A stretch of DNA of 64,000 nucleotides from Cyanophora paradoxa (taxonomy: Eukaryota; Glaucocystophyceae; Cyanophorales; Cyanophoraceae): positions 116,030 to 180,029 of the forward strand of contig QPMI01000427.1 in assembly GCA_004431415.1 (NCBI GenBank), in the 5' to 3' direction. The translations under genes were made by a program, and so were the position numbers. The notes beneath the pieces were generated by a model. The model was given only the letters and a program-made list of their open reading frames with translations, did not search any database and had not been told where the DNA came from. Shown here piece by piece: positions 54,395-64,000 of this stretch (positions within the stretch are counted from its first letter, which is position 1; every line of letters begins with the position of its first letter).

Positions 54395-54611
54395 ATTCTC
54401 GATCGAAACAAATTTTGTAGAAATCGATTTGATCGGAGGCAAAAAAATGACAGCTTTCTTCCCTCTTTTTTAAAACTGTACCTATATATCGAGACAGTAT
54501 CCCGACCCAAAACTACTTAAGGACTTGGCAAATAATAGGATATATATAAAAGACAATTCCTCCTTCCGAAATTATTTTCTTCGTTAAAGGTAGAAGTCCC
54601 CAAAATCGAAA
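54395..54611. other. intergenic spacer before the primase-helicase
   Basis: AT-rich with TATATATAAAAGA near 54,540 and the promoter-like motif at 54,568. No gene seen. Confidence 0.4.
54568..54583 (+). promoter_or_regulatory. promoter-like motif before primase-helicase
   Basis: GAAATTATTTTCTTCG, 28 bases before the ATG at 54612. One base different from the left-element form AAATTATTTTCTCCG. Confidence 0.55.
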
Positions 54612-57205
54612 ATGAACAAAATCGAGAAATTCGCCACCCCTGTTGAAAATGCTACATTCCTTAGTACTCTCATTGGTGATCGCAACAAGGTCACCCATGT
54701 ATTTGATTCTGCCGAAGATGCCCTTGAAGCCATTGATAATAGCAAGGTTAAGACCTGGGCTGAATGCATTCAACCTGAGCAAGTGACCAGAGTTTACCTG
54801 GACCTGGATAAATTCGCTGATTTGAAGGAGAACATTGCTGATAACTATGCTGAGGCGGAAACTGTTGTAAGAGAGATGAGAGATAAGCTATGGAAGCGAT
54901 CTGGTACCACTTCTATTAACGATATTGCTGTTGCAGTTCGCCATAGAAGGGTTTATTTGATTAAGGAGGATGTCACCAAGTTCAAGATTTCAGCCCACTT
55001 TATTATTAAATCGCTTGCATGCAAACATGAAGATATCCCCAAGCTTTTCAAAGCGATGGGATTGGTGAAAAATGAGGATTATGACAGTGGAGTTTACAGC
55101 TCCACACAGAACCTAATCTGCCTCAATTGCTGCAAAGGTGAGACTCTGGATGCTCAAAATAAGTCGAAAAAAGATGTTGATAAAAACGTTTGCTTTAAGA
55201 AATTCGTTGACTGTGACAAAGTGTTAATGCGAAATGAGGACTTCTTTGTATCTTACTTCTCAGCTACTACTAAACTTGTGGATGAATCAAATATTTCTGC
55301 ATTTGCAAATTATACTCCTGAGCCAAAACCAGTTAAAAAGGAGCCAAAAAGTGATAAAGTGAAGACTGAGAAGGTAGAAGCTGAAAAAGACACTGAACCC
55401 GAAAATCCTGTTACTTTCGAACTGCTACAAAGTGTTATAATGGGTCTCAATGCTGAAAGAGCCAGCGAGTATAAGACTTGGATTGATGTTGGACTGGTCA
55501 TCATCAATGTTGGGGAAGACAACAAATTTACCCCTAAAATGCAGGCTGAACTCTTCCACCAATTCTCAGAACAGAGTGACAAGTATGATTATGATGAATG
55601 CCAGGAAAAGTTTACACAGCTTCGCAGAAGCAAGAAGAAGGCTGAGCCTGGCAAAGTGTTGACCTTCAAATCCTTGGTTTATTGGTTGAGCAAAGATAAC
55701 AATGAGCTTTTCAAGGAACTCTTCCCCAAAAAGTATGCATTCCTACCAGAGGACACAGATGAAATCGATTACAAGACTGCAAGTATCCCTCCTTTGGCTG
55801 AACATTACAATGTGCATAAGAGGTATTTCAATGCTCGCATGCATCATGTTGAAAATGTTGGTTGTGTGATGCTCTGGGATGAACAACTACTTTGCTGGAT
55901 GCCCAAAGACATTGGAAAACTGTCTACAAAGCATTTCCCCACTTGATGCATAAGGTGATTGTGAATGAGGGGACAGATAATGAGAAAGAGAAATGGGAGC
56001 AATCATTTAGGAAATGGATTGTGGATCCAACAGCCACAAGATCAACTTACATGGATTTCCTCCCACCTCCTGCTACTCTCAGTGCAAAATGCAAGTCTGT
56101 ATTTAATCTCTATCCAGGAATGAAGGTCGACCATCAGCAATTCGAAAATGCTCCAGAGGATGTAACTGCTGAGATGATTAAGCCTTTCCTTGATCACTTG
56201 TTCTTAATGTCTGGTGAGGATCAAAATACCTATGAATATCTGTTGAAATGGTTTGCCCACATGCTGCAAAAGCCTGGGGAACTCAATGGAGTATCCTTAA
56301 TCTTCATTGGTGAACAGGGAACTGGTAAGAATGTGTTGGTTGATACTTTCCAAAAGAAGATACTTGGAGATGCCCTGAGTTATGCAACTGGTAAGCCAAA
56401 AGAGGATCTGTTTGGTCGATTTGCCCACAATAGAGAGGATAAGATCTTGATTGTTGTGAATGAAGCCTCAGGCAAGGACACATTCGAAAATAATGATATG
56501 CTTAAAGATCTCATTACTTCTGATAAGATTGTTATTGAACACAAAGGGATAGATTCATACACAAAAAGCAACTTTGCCAGGATTATATTCACCAGCAATA
56601 ACAACATTCCAGTTAAAATTGAAGCTGGAGATAGGCGATTTGTGGTTGTTGAAGTTAGTAAGAAATTCGCAAAGGATAGGTCATACTTCCTTCCACTTGT
56701 AAAATGGCTTAATGATCACTGCAATATTCGAAACATTGCCCACTATTTGAGAACCAAAGTTGAATGTGAGGATGTGAACTGGATTGCTGATAGACCCCTT
56801 ACAAATAAATACTATTTAGCCCAGCAGGTGTGCGCTCCAATCATCCTTATGTTCACTAAGTGGCTTGTGGATCGAGGCTTAATTTCCGAGAATAAATGCA
56901 AGTCTGGTAGCCTTGTGGAAACCTGGAAATGGTTCCAGGAGTTCATTACCAGCAATAAATATAAAAACGATTATAATAGTCGCAGATATTATACAGAAAT
57001 GCGAAGTGTTACATATATCCAAGTGAAAACTACAAATGGTAAACAATACTATCATTTCCTATTCCCACAAGTATTTGAGGAATTCAGAAAGATGAAGCTT
57101 GTAGATGATGAGACCATTGAGGAAGAAGCTAATCCAAGGATGAAACAAGAACTACCTGCTGCTGATCCTGATGCATCAGATTATGACTCTGATGTTGAAG
57201 TTTAG
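54612..57205 (+). CDS. primase-polymerase / SF3 helicase (D5-like), one frameshift
   Basis: An archaeo-eukaryotic primase domain comes first: VYLDLDKF (Asp64, Asp66), KISAHFI (His129) and DSGVYSSTQN (Asp158). A Lys/Glu linker and a PriCT-like region follow (FELLQSVIMGLN ... YWLSKDNNELF). The frame stops at 55946 but continues one base back from ~55,908 (HWKTVYKAFPHLM) into the SF3 helicase: Walker A FIGEQGTGKNVLV, Walker B KILIVVNEAS, and sensor IIFTSNNN. Total about 863 residues. It primes and unwinds DNA for replication. The left element has no such gene; its polymerase carries an SF1 helicase instead. Confidence 0.85.
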
Positions 57206-57400
57206 GTTTACTCAAAAGTGGACTCACAGTTGACTCAAATTTATCATAAAAGACCCAAACAGTCTTTTATTTATGGTTTATTTATCGATTAGGTTGACTA
57301 AGTGGGGGAGTTGACTCATTTTTTCACAGATTCTAAAAGAGGACTCTGCCCTAAAAAGAAATAAAAAGTGCCTCAACTCCACCCACTAAGTCAACCAAAA
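57206..57400. repeat. internal copy of the TIR hairpin
   Basis: GGTTGACTAAGTGGGGGAGT (from 57,291) and TCAACTCCACCCACTAAGTC (to 57,396) form an inverted repeat of about 24 bases, and TGGACTCACAGTTGACTCAA precedes it. The same arrangement occurs in both TIRs (37,463-37,575 and 63,353-63,462). It lies in the 242-base gap between helicase and GIY-YIG genes, so it is a third copy of an end-type signal inside the element. Confidence 0.75.
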
Positions 57401-57447
57401 AATGATTTAAGAGATAGAAAAATATATTTATATGTAACTAGTAAGAA

Positions 57448-57798
57448 ATGGCTGGAACAGATCATGATTCTGGATCGATCTATATGATTGAGAGTCAGGA
57501 AATGAACAAAGTCTACATAGGAAGAACCTCACAGCCACTTCAAAAAAGATGGAGACAACACAAATCAGGTCAAATGCCATCTACAGCAGACCTATGCAAG
57601 GCTTCTGATGTGAAGTTCTCAGTCCTGTATTCAAGTAAGAAGGGTGGGCATGAAGACCTTATGAACAGAGAAGCATATTACATGTATTTGTTTGAACCTT
57701 GGATAGTCAATCTACAAAAACCGAAATCTCGATTTAGGATTAATAGGTTTTTGCGATTTCATTCAGAGGAAGCCAATGGATCCATTAAAACATTTTAA
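57448..57798 (+). CDS. GIY-YIG endonuclease
   Basis: 116 residues with the GIY-YIG nuclease core: SIYMIES (GIY position), KVYIGRT (YIG position), the Arg in RWRQH, and a Glu in NREAYYMYLF. The C-terminus is short (FRINRFLRFHSE), with no DNA-binding domain attached. Such stand-alone nucleases are usually homing endonucleases or recombination/repair enzymes. It sits between the helicase and PolB genes, directly after the TIR-like hairpin. Confidence 0.8.
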   Translation: MAGTDHDSGSIYMIESQEMNKVYIGRTSQPLQKRWRQHKSGQMPSTADLCKASDVKFSVLYSSKKGGHEDLMNREAYYMYLFEPWIVNLQKPKSRFRINRFLRFHSEEANGSIKTF

Positions 57799-57858
57799 AT
57801 TGCGTTTAGAACATCCTAAAATAAAATATCCCCTTAGAATAGGAACAAGTTAGGAATA

Positions 57859-60800
57859 ATGCCCCGAATTACCAACAAACTCATAAGGGAGAAGAAATGG
57901 GAACTCATGGGATTGCTGGGAACACTATATGCAGCCCATGAAATAACAGAGGCTGAATATGACCGGGAAATAGATTTAATTGCAAGGGGCAGACCCACTT
58001 TAAGCAGATTAACCAGAAAAGCAAATAACCTATATGATAAAATTGAAACCTTGGATGAACTGGATAGGCTTAGGCAAATAGAACCAGAGGCAGAAGATGG
58101 AACAGCCATGAATGAATTATATCGCTGGCTCACTTACAGAGCCAGAAGGGAAGTTGTTGTAGATGTGATTGAATTCCTGGACAGAATTGCTACATCCCTT
58201 CCTAATCGATTAAAGCAGGGTTTAGATCAATTCAGGGCAATCAAGGTTCGCTTGTCTTTTATCTGCAAGTTCGTAAAAGTGAGCAATCCACAGGTTTGGA
58301 TATCGAAATACATTTACAGTGATTACTTTGTATTAACCAGGTCGAGAAATATTCGAACTGAGCTGAATAAAGCAGCCCAAATGTGTCAGGAGCAGATGAA
58401 TGTGGTTGATAGCTATCGCTTAGAAAGAATTGAAATACTCAGAGTGGCTATTATGAGTTATGCTCCAACTGGTGGTTGCTTTCTACAAACCCAGAGTGGA
58501 TTGCTAGGAAGAGAGCCACAGTGAATATTCGAAATATTGATGATTCCTGCTTCGAAAATGCGATTTTAGCCTCGATTTACAGAAAATCTATTAACTCCCA
58601 TAAGAGGAATGAGCTTTCACAATATCGCAAATGGAAATACTCAGCAATCGCTTATAATCCGCTGGCTCTGAATTTCGATAACATCCCATTCCCTGTTGCC
58701 TGTGATGCTGAGATTATTGATAAATTCGAGGCTCAAAATGCAGGCATTAGCATTAATATATTTGGAATCGATGGAGAGGTTATTTATCCCCTGCATCAAT
58801 CCAGTAACCCAGGCAGAAAGCATAAGGTTAATCTCATGCTGATATTTGATGATGAAGGGAATGGTCATTATATTACAATCATGTCCCTTTCAAGATTATT
58901 GAAAGTAAACCATGAAACATACAATGATCAAAAGTTACACTACTGTGATACATGCTTATCTCGATTCAGGTCTGAGGCTAAACTCACTGCTCATGTGGAC
59001 TCAAACAGATGCATTGATTGGAGACTCTCAAAGGGAATCACCCCTAAACCTGAGACCACCATAGAGTTTGGACTGAAAAACCTCAGGAAAACTGTGTGGC
59101 TTCCTGTTGTGGTTTACTGCAAGATTGAACATAGAAGCATCCCCATTGATGCATCGAAATCCAAAAGGGAAGTCTCAGCAGTCAACCTGAGAGTAGTCAC
59201 TGGGGAAGATGTTCAAGATTTTCGATTTGAGGGCAGGATCCAATGGGAGGTCTCTTTGAATGCTTGGAGTCCAAAGCTAGAGAACTAATCGATTTCCTGT
59301 TCACCAATATTCCAATGAATGAACTCACAGATGAGCAAAAGGCTATTTACAGGGCTACTAAACACTGTTACCTTTGCAGTGAGAGGTTCACTAAGGAAAA
59401 CTTCAAATGCAGAGATCATGATCACCACACAGGTAATTACATTGCACCTGCATGCAGAAACTGCAATCTCCATAGGAGAATCTCAAAGCAAACCAAAGTT
59501 GCAGTTGTTGTTGACCAAATGGATGACTGTGGGACATTCATTTTCAGAAAAATAGCAGGCATGGGTGATAAAAAGCGAATCGAAATCCTTTCGAAAAACT
59601 TTGATCAATACCTGTCATTGCAATGGGTCTTTACAAGTTCATTGATGCAAGCAATTTCATGGATTTTGGAGCTGCTGATGTAGATGAGTTAATGAACAAA
59701 TTCCAGGCTTTTAGAAGGCTTTCACACTCAGTATATGGATTGGACCCAGTTCATTATGTATCTGCACCTGGGTTATCTTGGGATGCTATGCTTAGGACCA
59801 CCAAGGCAAAAATAGAGCTTATAAGTGATGTAGAGCAATACGAATTTGTTGAGAGGGAATCAGGGGTGGCTTTGCAACAATGCCTTGTAGGTATGCTGAG
59901 GCTGATGGTGAAAACTCCCACATTATGCTGTTTGATGCTAACAACTTGTATGGCTACTGTTTGAGTCAGCCAATCCCAGTTGGTGATTTTAGATGGGAGA
60001 CCGAATTCAACCCACAAGATAACAGATCCAGTTTCCTGGAAGTTGATCTGGATTACCCAATTAGGCTATATCTAGACCACAGTGATTTCCCCCTAATTAT
60101 TAACAAGAAAATAGTAGAATATGCCGAATTATCACAATATCAAAAGAGCCTATTAGATCTTTCAGGAGAAGAGCTTGATAAGACCCCTAAGCTAACTGCA
60201 ACCTTTGGTTCTGTGACCAACTATGTGATTTCTGAGCCTCTTCTACAGTATCTGTTGGACAAAGGTGTGAAATTAAAGAAAGTTCACAGGGTCCTATCAT
60301 TTACTGTGGCTCCTGTCATGAAACCCTATATTGAGCTGAACACTGAGATGAGAAGGAAAGCAGTGAATAAATTCGAGGCTGATTTCTATAAGCTCATGAA
60401 TAACTCAATCTATGGGAAATGCATTGAATCTTGCAGAGGTAGATCTGTGGTTAAGATTGCAAACAGTGAGAAACTGTTTATGAAATATGCAGCCTCTCCA
60501 TTGGTGAAATCAACAAGCCCCATAAACGAAAGAGCAGTTGCCTTTGAGTTTTACACAAAACATGTGAAGCTAGATAAGCCAGTTGCCATTGGAGCCTATG
60601 TTTGGATGCAGCCAAACTGCATAATTACCAGTTCTTCTATGATACTGTAAGGTCCCAATGGTCCAAAGCCAAATTACTGTTCCATGATACTGATTCCTTT
60701 TGTCTATATATCGAATCTAAGACCTTACAAAAAGATATAGAGAATATATCTTATGCCTTGGACCTAGGGGGATCTAACAGAATGACCCCAGGTAAATACA

Positions 60801-61099
60801 AAAATGAGATGCCAGGTTCTGCTATATTGGAGTATGTGGGTCTCAGAGCCAAAGTTTACAGTTTCAGAACTGCTGAGATTGAGAGGAGTAAGCTCTCTGG
60901 GACTTCAACTGAGGAACTCCAATTTAATGATTTTAAGCAGTGTTTATTTGCAGGTATCAGCAAGACTGTGACTGCAAAGCAGAAAAGAAGGGCAGATCAC
61001 ACAATAATAGACACTGTGAGTAGAAGGGTTGCCCTAAACTGCTTTGATGCAAAGAGATACATCTTACCAGATGGTATTAATTCTGTTCCTTTTAATTAA
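57859..61099 (+). CDS. protein-primed-type DNA polymerase B, five frameshifts
   Basis: Six consecutive frames make one polymerase of about 1,080 residues. The first (57859-58524) resembles the left replicase's start. Then come the Polinton PolB region VNIRNIDDSCFENAILASIY, a zinc finger (CDTCLSRFRSEAKLTAHVDS), and a CxxC/DHDHHTGNY finger (~59,360). Motif A is LFDANNLYGYCLSQP, motif B KLMNNSIYG, motif C FHDTDSF. The usual HNxxGYD exonuclease motif is not seen; DQMDDCGTFIF stands there. Shifts lie near 58,475, 59,252, 59,625, 59,866 and 60,608, all needing one extra base, mostly in G-runs. It would replicate the genome from a terminal protein, by analogy with Polintons. Confidence 0.8.
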
Positions 61100-61102
61100 G
61101 AG

Positions 61103-62487
61103 ATGCCAGCAACTGGAAGAATAGTTAGAAGAACCACTGAGCAACTGCAAGGTAACCTACTGCCCATCACAGTTCCAAAGGAGGAAAAGGGGAATCTCGA
61201 ATTGTCAAAAAATCAGAGATGAAAGAGCTTGTCCCAGTAGAGATCCCAGTTGCTATTGCAGTGAAAGAAACTAGCAAGATTGCCAAGAGATTCTATGATG
61301 TGAGGACTGGTTACAAAGGGCTTCAAGCTATGAGAGCTGAGTTACCAGATGAATCCTATAAGCAGTTGCAAGAGTTCTATAAAAAACAAGAAGTTGTTCA
61401 GATCAATGCACCTGCTATATCTAGGAAGAGAGATCCCATGGTCCCAATTAGGCAACCCCTTGATACCTATGTGATTGATTTGCTCTTTTTCCCAGCTTAT
61501 AAGAAACAAAACAATGGCTATGATACATTTATGACTGCAATGGAATCAACACTGAGAACTGGGTATATTATACCTATAAGAGATAAATCAGCTCTCACTA
61601 CATTGGCTGCATTTAAACAGCTTGAGATGAGAGTGGCAAGACCAATAGTAAAGGTTCAATCAGATGCTGGGAGTGAATTCCAAAATCGAATATTCCAGGA
61701 GTATTTATCTAGTAAATACATAGAACACCAAGTGAGTGGAACTGCAGACCATAGAAGCCAAGGTCGAATTGAAGCCTTTAACAAGCAGATTAAGAGACTG
61801 ATCACAAACTACTGCATAGCTAATAACACAGCTAGATTCTTTGATGTGTTAGGTGATATTGAGTATAATTACAATAATACAGTTCACTCAGCTACTAAGA
61901 TGAAGCCAGGCGAAACTACAGAGGAGCATTATAGGTATATAGTGGGATTAGAAGATGAAAGATTCAAGAAATCAATAGCTTACCTTGATACCATGCAGCC
62001 TGGCATGTTTGTTAGAGTGAAAGTTGAGAAGAACCCCTTTGCTAAACAGGGTAACAATTGGTCTAGGATGGTTTACACTGTTGATAGTAGGGAAGGCTTT
62101 AAGTTTAAGCTAAGGAGTCCCACTGGTGAGATCATAGAAAACAGGTTTGCTTTCCATGAGCTGTTGCCTGTGAATGCAGTTGAATATCTAGAAACCCCTA
62201 CAGTGGATGCCTTAGAGCAAGCTAAAGAGGAAGCTAGGGTTGATGCTGCTATAAGGAGAGAAGGCATAGAAGCTGCTAATGAAGTCCCAGATAAGCCTTT
62301 GATAGAGGCTAGGAAGGAGAAGGCTGGGAAAGTTAATAGGGAACTCAAAAAGCTCACCATAGCAGGCACACAGAAACTTTCAGAAGTGAATAGCCAGAGA
62401 TGGTATAGTGACTTTCAGACTACTAAGGAGTCATATACAGCCCCTAAACCTCAAAGAACACTAAGAGAGAGGACCAAAACTAGCTAG
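61103..62487 (+). CDS. retroviral-type (rve) integrase, one frameshift near the start
   Basis: ATG at 61103, 3 bases after the PolB stop. The first ~28 codons (MPATGRIVRRTTEQLQGN) shift one base back at the GGGG run near 61,190 into the main frame, which carries the D,D-35-E triad: Asp in YVIDLLFF, Asp in VQSDAGSEF and Glu in GRIEAF. YNNTVHSATKMKPGE and the tail LTIAGTQKLSEVNSQRWY match the left integrase. It inserts the element's DNA ends into the host chromosome. All catalytic residues are present, so apart from the shift this copy could be active. Confidence 0.85.
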
Positions 62488-62861
62488 TTTGCTAGCCGAA
62501 AACTCGTTTTTTCCAAATATATGTATGACTGATATACATATATGCATATGATATACACATTGTCTTGTAGATCTTTCAAGCGCTTCACAGCGATATGCAG
62601 AACGTTGCGATTGATAATCTGGTGATGAGATACAAGCGTTTGAAGATGCCGATTATCGATTTTTCGAGATTTCGGAATGATGCATCATAATGATGTAATA
62701 ATGATGTATCATAAACACATAACATATATATATCGCCGTGATCGTCATGATCTCCCGAGTTCGATGGTGTGTCATATATATCATATACATATGCATCGTC
62801 ATTATGACATCATTTCGTAACATAACACGTCCGTCATCGTCTTTTTCCGCAGCGAACAGAT
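62488..62861. other. intergenic AT-rich DNA after the integrase
   Basis: Rich in ATATACATATATGCATATGA-like words and TGATGTA/ATGATGTAT repeats (62,680-62,710). No gene seen. Confidence 0.4.
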
Positions 62862-63054
62862 AAGTGAACAGTTAACGAGACAACTATTGTAATAGTGTAC
62901 TGCAACAACAATTGAAAACAAGATATGCGGGAAAGCTATTGAAAGACAATGAAGCAAATTGCGAACAATTAAGTGAACAGTTAAGTGGACACCTGTTGGA
63001 GTAGGCAGTGTCTACTCGTTTATCGTGAAAAGGTGTCCACTTAACTGTTCATTT
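62862..63054. repeat. iterons and large hairpin, possible origin
   Basis: AAGTGAACAGTTAA occurs at 62862 and 62971. AAGTGAACAGTTAAGTGGAC with ACCT (62971-62994) pairs with its complement at 63031-63054 with one mismatch, and the loop holds a second hairpin, GAGTAG ... CTACTC. A further TTAACTGTT follows at 63,053. The site lies between integrase and TIR with no genes around, which fits a replication origin, a regulatory site or a bidirectional terminator. Confidence 0.5.
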
Positions 63055-63271
63055 AACTGTTGACGAAAACCCATGCATTATGACATCATATCATTAAACC
63101 ACATACAAAACACTAAAATGCATGTATCTCTTCACCAACTCATCATGTGACAAAACCAAAACAGATTCGGAATCCTCTTAACGAGCCTGCCTGACGATGT
63201 AAGTATCATAGGCTCAATAATTCATATGTTATAAGCATCTCCCCTAGATTCCCCTATTATATAATATTTAT

Positions 63272-64000
63272 ATTAAAGTGGACTCAAGGTTGACTCATAT
63301 TAATCGTAAAAGTAGTAATAGTATATGGATTTGTTACGAATTCAATGCAAGGGTTGACTAAGTGGTTGAGTTGACTCAAATTTCACAGGAAATATTTGGG
63401 ACCTAAAGTTTTCTAAAAAGGATTTCAAAAAATGTGTCAACTCCCCCACTTAGTCAACCCTGACCATAAACAGTAAGGATTTGAGCTAACATGTATCACC
63501 AAAGTGAACATTTTGAGTCCACTTAGAAGATCCACTTTTGAAATCCAAGTTGATTTTGCTTGAAATTTCAAAGTTGATCTAAAAGTGAGTCCACCCTGAT
63601 TGATTATGGTAACAAAGTTGACTAAGTTGACTAAGTTGAGTCATCTTAAGAAATTCAAAGAGACTAAGAGTTCAAAATGTTTATGAAAAGTGAGTCAACT
63701 TAGACCACTTCTGATAACAAAGTTAAATATTTAATTGATTTAATCGGAAAAGAACATGATTTAATCGAATTTATTGATATAATTCCGATTAGATTCATTT
63801 AGGATTCAATTAAGATCAATCGAAGTTATTGATATAATTCCGATTAACTACAATTAAGATACAATATCGATTAATCGAGTTTATCGATATAACATCGATT
63901 AAATTAATTGAAATTGCATTTAAAAATATGAAAATTCATGTGAAATTCAAATAAATTAATCGATTTTATTGATATAACATCGAATCACACATATGAATAT
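63272..64000. repeat. right terminal inverted repeat of PLV-R
   Basis: Reverse complement of 36922-37653 with a few indels; the last bases CGAATCACACATATGAATAT match the start of the left TIR at 36922. The repeat runs to the window edge, so the outermost end is missing here. Confidence 0.9.

Larger units (their letters stand above)
36908..64000. mobile_element. right Polinton-like virus (PLV-R), nearly complete
   Basis: About 27 kb bounded by terminal inverted repeats of roughly 730 bases (36922-37653 and 63272-64000); the outermost bases of the right end lie beyond the window. It encodes integrase, protein-primed-type PolB, primase-SF3 helicase, MCP, two penton-like proteins, ATPase, a large fibre, a patatin-discoidin protein, SpeD and several small core proteins. 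Genes 37.9-46.8 kb run leftward, 49.3-62.5 kb rightward. CpG is strongly depleted, for example none in 45,241-45,540. No adenovirus-type maturation protease was recognised. Confidence 0.85.

Noticed and set aside
57859-61099. Programmed -1 frameshifting as the way PolB is made
   Set aside because: Five shifts in one gene, at sites with no common slippery heptamer, and the same kind of one-base loss in unrelated genes, favour sequence errors.
22610-64000. An adenovirus-type maturation protease, as in classical Polintons
   Set aside because: No frame shows the His...Asp/Glu...Gln...Cys pattern of that protease family; PLVs often lack it.

Overview
The window joins two kinds of DNA. Bases 1 to about 22,600 are GC-rich eukaryotic chromosome, packed with nested transposable elements and carrying one convincing spliced gene whose introns have GTGCG(T/C)-type donors. 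Bases from about 22,600 to 64,000 are AT-rich, densely coding and virus-like. The host looks like a GC-rich unicellular alga or other protist, but the taxon cannot be assigned from this sequence alone.

Host part. A DIRS-like tyrosine-recombinase retrotransposon lies on the minus strand between 149-bp direct repeats (249-9,286). It abuts a 315-bp MITE-like repeat, which is also split by a 2.9-kb hAT-like element with perfect 19-bp inverted ends and an 8-bp target duplication; an uninterrupted copy of the same repeat at 20,164-20,478 shows the empty site. A tRNA-derived SINE (12,967-13,148) and LINE-type 3' tails (12,889, 17,646, 21,402) share a terminal hairpin. A surface-protein gene with Pro/Ser linkers runs from 14,567 to 18,952; seven of its exons can be chained with matching phases, and one intron holds a LINE tail with a 16-bp target duplication.

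Viral part. Two related Polinton-like viruses (PLVs) lie head to head. The left one (about 22,610-36,890) reads, on the minus strand, penton - MCP - HNH/AP2 endonuclease - packaging ATPase - coiled-coil protein - CHSxCC protein - AT-hook protein - a 1,436-residue polymerase/SF1 helicase/HNH fusion - DDE integrase - DUF5710 protein. Beyond these lie plus-strand genes for a SpeD-like decarboxylase, a Dam methylase and a zinc-ribbon protein. The right one (about 36,908 to beyond 64,000) has terminal inverted repeats of about 730 bp. It carries the same morphogenesis and integrase core in mirror order on the plus strand, but a different replication set: primase-SF3 helicase plus protein-primed-type PolB. 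It also adds a 2,048-residue S74-type fibre, a patatin phospholipase fused to a discoidin domain, two paralogous structural genes, GIY-YIG and DUF723-like proteins, and its own SpeD homologue. The two elements meet at a perfect 28-bp inverted repeat.

How the genes fit together. MCP, penton proteins and ATPase build and fill an icosahedral capsid. The integrase inserts the genome and the polymerase module copies it. The fibre and the patatin-discoidin protein are candidates for attachment and entry, and SpeD suggests polyamine manipulation. Many genes in both elements are broken by one-base shifts that all go the same way, mostly at homopolymers, so uncorrected read errors are the simplest explanation. 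The left integrase, however, has lost its catalytic glutamate by substitution.
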